From: Chromera velia
Taxonomy: Eukaryota > Sar > Chromeraceae
Reading direction: 5' to 3'
DNA: 20,214 bases
Assembly (NCBI GenBank): GCA_018398765.1
Contig: JAHBMJ010002094.1
Location: 2,501-22,714, forward strand
The stretch's first letter is position 1, and each line of letters starts with the position of its first letter. The notes under the pieces were generated by a model. That model ran no database searches and was not told the origin of the DNA. It worked only from the letters and a program-made list of their open reading frames with translations. Below are positions 17,608 through 20,214 of this stretch, piece after piece. A program made the position numbers and the translations under genes.

Positions 17608-19665
17608 TGTGTGTCAGTCTGTCTGTCTGTCTGACTGACTGTTGTGTACGTGAACAAAGAGAAAAAGGATAAGAAGAATATAATCTGTTGTGTACACGAA
17701 GAAAAGGAGAGTCTCTGTGCCTGTCTGCTATGTGCTTAACAAGAAGAAGAGAGAGTAAAAGAAACAAACGCTCTGTGTCTGTGTCTGTCTCTCTCTTTTT
17801 CTCCCTCTCTCTCGCTCTCTCTGTGCGTGTGCCTGTGTGCGTGCAGGAGACGGTATGCTGTCGCAAGACGAAGTCGTGAAGGGGTGGAAGAAGGTGTTCA
17901 CGGAGTCGGACCTGACGGACGCAGAGATCGAGGAGATCTTCAAGGCCGCAGACGCAGACGGAAGTGGCTCCATCGACTACACTGGTACGTTTCTTTTCTG
18001 TGCATATCTGCCTGTGTGTGTACGTAACAGCAAACGCGTGTCGGAGCCCCCCGGTTGACCTTGACTGTGGATGATTCACCGTCTGTGCTTGCGTGTCTGA
18101 GGGTGCGTGACAGACAGGGATACTGAGTCTAAGGAACAATTTTTGTGTGTCCTTTTTTGCCCCTCTTTCTTGGTCCCGATATCTCTCCTGTCTTTCTGGG
18201 ATTTCAAACGCTTTTGCGTTCCCTGTCGCCCACACGCTTCTGCGTTTCGCCCATCCATCCTTCCCCCCCTTCCACGCATGCATGAATGAATAAATGAACC
18301 TTCCCGCCTGTCTGCCTGTCTGCCTGCAGAGTTCCTGGTTGCGACCTTGGACAGGAAGGCGATGTGCTCAAAAGAGAAGTTGGAGAGTGCTTTCCGGACG
18401 TTCGACACAGATGGGTGAGTGTGTGAGTGATACTCGAGTGAGTGGGTAGGTGGGTGGCAAAAGAAGCACCAAGAGAGGGAGACCTTCAGGTTGTTCGAGC
18501 GGTCAGACGTGGATTCCTCTTTCTTCGCCTCTTTGAATCCTTCGTTGGTCATGGCTTGGTTTTGTGTCTTTTCTTTCTGGCGCTTGTTTTGTGACTTTTC
18601 CTTCTGCTTGTTCTGGTGCGTGTTTTTCTCCCCCCACCCTTGAATTCCTCCACTCCTCTCTTCCTTTCTTTGCTTTCAATTGAGAGAAGTGACGATAGAG
18701 AATCGAGGGGACGTCAAAGATGTAGGAGACAGGACGAGGGATGAGCAGCGGAAGTTGAAGAAGCAAGAAACAAAAAACTCCTCTGATGAAAAGAGGCGCC
18801 CTCCTTCCTCTTTCTTCTCTGCAGGTCCGGCAAGATCTCATCGAAGGAGCTTGCACACGTGAGTCGATCGATCGTCATAGTTTCTTTCTCTTCTCATCTG
18901 TTTGACTCCATCTGTTCTTTCTTTTTCTAGTGCATCACTTAAACCTGGAATTGTCTCATGTCTTCTCCCCATATTCCTGCACGCGTTCGTTGGTTCACTC
19001 CTTTTCGCTCCCTTTCTTATTGCTGGTTTCTTTTGATCCGGCTGCCCTCCTTTTGTTTGTCGCATGGATGGACTTTGTGTGTGGAATGGGGGAGTCCCTT
19101 GATTCCCTCCTGGCGTCCATCTCTTGGAGGTTTCCAGTTGCATCAACACGCGAAATTTAATTAATTCGTCTTTTCCCTTTTATGCATCACGAGCTGCGTC
19201 GTTGATTCGCATGTGCCCCCCCCCCCCGTTTTTCTTCCCTTCCTCAGATTTTCGGGGTGGGAGACAAAATGGATCAGCAGCTGTGGGAGCAGATCATCGG
19301 GGAGGTCGACAAGAACGGAGACGGAGAGGTCGGTCGGTCGGTCAGACAAGCAAGCAGTCAGTGAGCGAGAGAGAGAGGTCCATCCCCCATCAGTCCAAGC
19401 TCTGTCCGTGTCGCTTTTTTTGAAGAATACGAATGACAGTCAGGAAGAAACACACAAAGGAAATTTGCGATGAGGAAAGTGTGACAGCAGTTCTCGCCCG
19501 CTTTGTGCAGAACAGGGTTGAGGGTATTGGAGCACAGATTGTCAGCTCAAAACTCTATCTGTGGCTTTGCGGCGTTGAAGATCGTTTTCAATCAATCTGT
19601 GTGTGGTGTTGCAGGTGGACCTGAACGAATTCAAGCAGATGATGGTGAAGCTGCTCTCCGGATAG
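14177..19665 (+). CDS. CDPK: Calcium-dependent protein kinase (CDPK), ten exons
   Basis: Exons: 14177-14984, 15581-15642, 16209-16337, 16592-16671, 17129-17238, 17847-17984, 18330-18414, 18825-18858, 19248-19328, 19615-19665 (TAG). All introns are GT-AG and all phases match, giving 525 residues. It is a Ser/Thr kinase activated directly by calcium. MGNC at the N-terminus predicts myristoylation (Gly2) and palmitoylation (Cys4), hence membrane targeting. Kinase domain about 73-332: Gly loop G80-x-G82-x2-G85, Lys102, Glu121, HRDLKPEN with Asp196, DFG 217-219, APE 243-245, gatekeeper Met150. The autoinhibitory junction is about 333-375. Four EF-hand loops follow: 394-405, 432-443, 468-479 and 503-514, each with Asp at position 1 and Glu at position 12. 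The length is typical of apicomplexan and chromerid CDPKs. The exon 1 frame reads on into intron 1, so a naive frame call gives a false C-terminus. Nothing suggests inactivity. Confidence 0.96.
16071..16200 (+). repeat. Compound GT / GTGA microsatellite in CDPK intron 2
   Basis: About 130 bases of (GT)n interrupted by (GTGA)n blocks run to within 8 bases of the intron 2 acceptor (AG at 16207-16208). They occupy the place where a pyrimidine tract normally lies. On the minus strand the array gives spurious Thr-His and Ser-Leu-Thr-His repeat frames. Confidence 0.95.
16692..16711 (+). repeat. CTGT microsatellite in CDPK intron 4
   Basis: A short CTGT array starts about 20 bases after the exon 4 donor (GT at 16672-16673), followed by a CTTT-rich stretch. 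It is pyrimidine-rich and noncoding. Confidence 0.85.
17239..17276 (+). repeat. GGTC tetranucleotide array at the CDPK exon 5 donor
   Basis: Exon 5 ends at 17238. The intron opens with GTCAGTCGGTCGGTCGGTCG and continues in GGT/GGGT-rich sequence. Each repeat unit resembles the real donor, so several alternative 5' splice sites lie 4 bases apart. A similar but shorter array follows exon 9. Confidence 0.85.
17564..17640 (+). repeat. CT / GT / CTGT compound microsatellite in CDPK intron 5
   Basis: A (CT)n run is followed by (GT)n and then CTGT/CTGA units. It lies inside the 608-base intron 5, the longest in the gene, and is noncoding. Confidence 0.95.
19329..19344 (+). repeat. GGTC array at the CDPK exon 9 donor
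   Basis: Exon 9 ends at 19328 and intron 9 opens with GTCGGTCGGTCGGTCAG, the same donor-mimicking repeat seen after exon 5. Use of a later unit would add 4, 8 or 12 bases; only the 12-base shift keeps frame. Confidence 0.85.
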
Positions 19666-20214
19666 ATGGACTCGTAGAAGGATGGAAGGGAGGAGAGTTT
19701 GAAGCGGCTTGTCAATCCTTCTTTCTCCTGTTGTTGCTCCCTTCTTTCCAATGCGTGCGTCATTCACTTATGTCTGTGCATGCATGCGTTGCTTTGGGTG
19801 TCGTCACAGAGGTGCCTGCCTGTACCCGTCCGCGCTTCTTGTCTTGTCTGCATGCGTCGATGCGTACATGCGTGAAGCCTGTGTGTTTCCAGAAATGAAT
19901 GAATGCGTGGGTGCGTAGACTCTTTCAGTTTCTTGTTTGAGTGCATGTCTTCCTCGATCTCTGGCTGTACCCTCCGGATGCTTGGAGGGAAGCGCCAAAT
20001 TTAATTTTTGATTGATGAGGGGGGAAGGGGGACAAGGGCGGTCGCCTGCCTGCTTCATCCATGCATTTGTTTACCGACTGGCTGTCTGTTCAGAAAGGGG
20101 TATTCATTCATTTCTCTTCAAGGGAAAGAAGGGCGGGGTGCGTGCGTTTGTTGCAAGGTCACGTGGGCGGGCGCAAACTGGGTGTTTGAAGGGGGGGGGG
20201 GGGGGGGGGGGGGG
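19666..20214 (+). other. CDPK 3' flank ending in a poly(G) run
   Basis: This is the probable 3' UTR and downstream flank. It contains loosely repeated ATGCGT/GCATGC motifs (about 19778-19915) and no supported coding frame. No canonical AATAAA was noticed close to the stop codon. The last 24 bases (20191-20214) are all G and reach the window edge. Confidence 0.65.

Noticed and set aside
17447-18283. 278-codon minus-strand frame
   Set aside because: It crosses CDPK exon 6 and the microsatellites of intron 5; its Arg-Glu and Thr-His runs come from simple repeats.

Overview
The window is nuclear DNA of a eukaryote. The genes are split by spliceosomal introns, the spacers are AT-rich, microsatellites are abundant and there is a non-LTR retrotransposon. 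The best-resolved gene is a ten-exon calcium-dependent protein kinase (CDPK), which points to alveolates, plants or green algae. The apicomplexan-like CDPK layout, intron-rich genes, TATA-like boxes and use of TAG, TGA and TAA as ordinary stops best fit a chromerid alga such as Chromera velia. That assignment is inference from family knowledge, not a database result.

Layout, left to right. 1-1093: AT-rich spacer with homopolymer tracts and a degenerate direct repeat. 1094-3054 (minus): a probable three-exon gene for a ~557-residue protein with two CxxCxGxG zinc motifs and a C-terminal CCSIC tail. 3055-4783: long spacer with a foldback/MITE-like element at 3378-3808. 4784-6934 (minus): an intronless frame for a 716-residue multi-membrane protein ending in a split MYND zinc finger. 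6935-7615: spacer. 7616-10313, possibly to ~10619 (plus): a 5'-truncated, decayed LINE that still carries its reverse transcriptase catalytic residues. 10314-11145: AT-rich spacer. 11146-12384 (minus): a spliced orphan gene. 12724-13573 (minus): a two-exon gene for a secreted Cys/His-rich protein. 13574-14176: a 603-base divergent promoter region. 14177-19665 (plus): the CDPK gene. 19666-20214: its 3' flank, ending in 24 G.

The CDPK was reconstructed exon by exon. Every junction keeps phase and the product is 525 residues with a complete kinase domain and four canonical EF-hands. The genes do not form an evident pathway; the only close regulatory link visible is the head-to-head arrangement of the CDPK and the secreted Cys/His protein. 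No tRNA, rRNA or CRISPR array was recognised. The most novel material is the set of three unrecognised minus-strand proteins and the split MYND membrane protein, rather than a multi-gene system.
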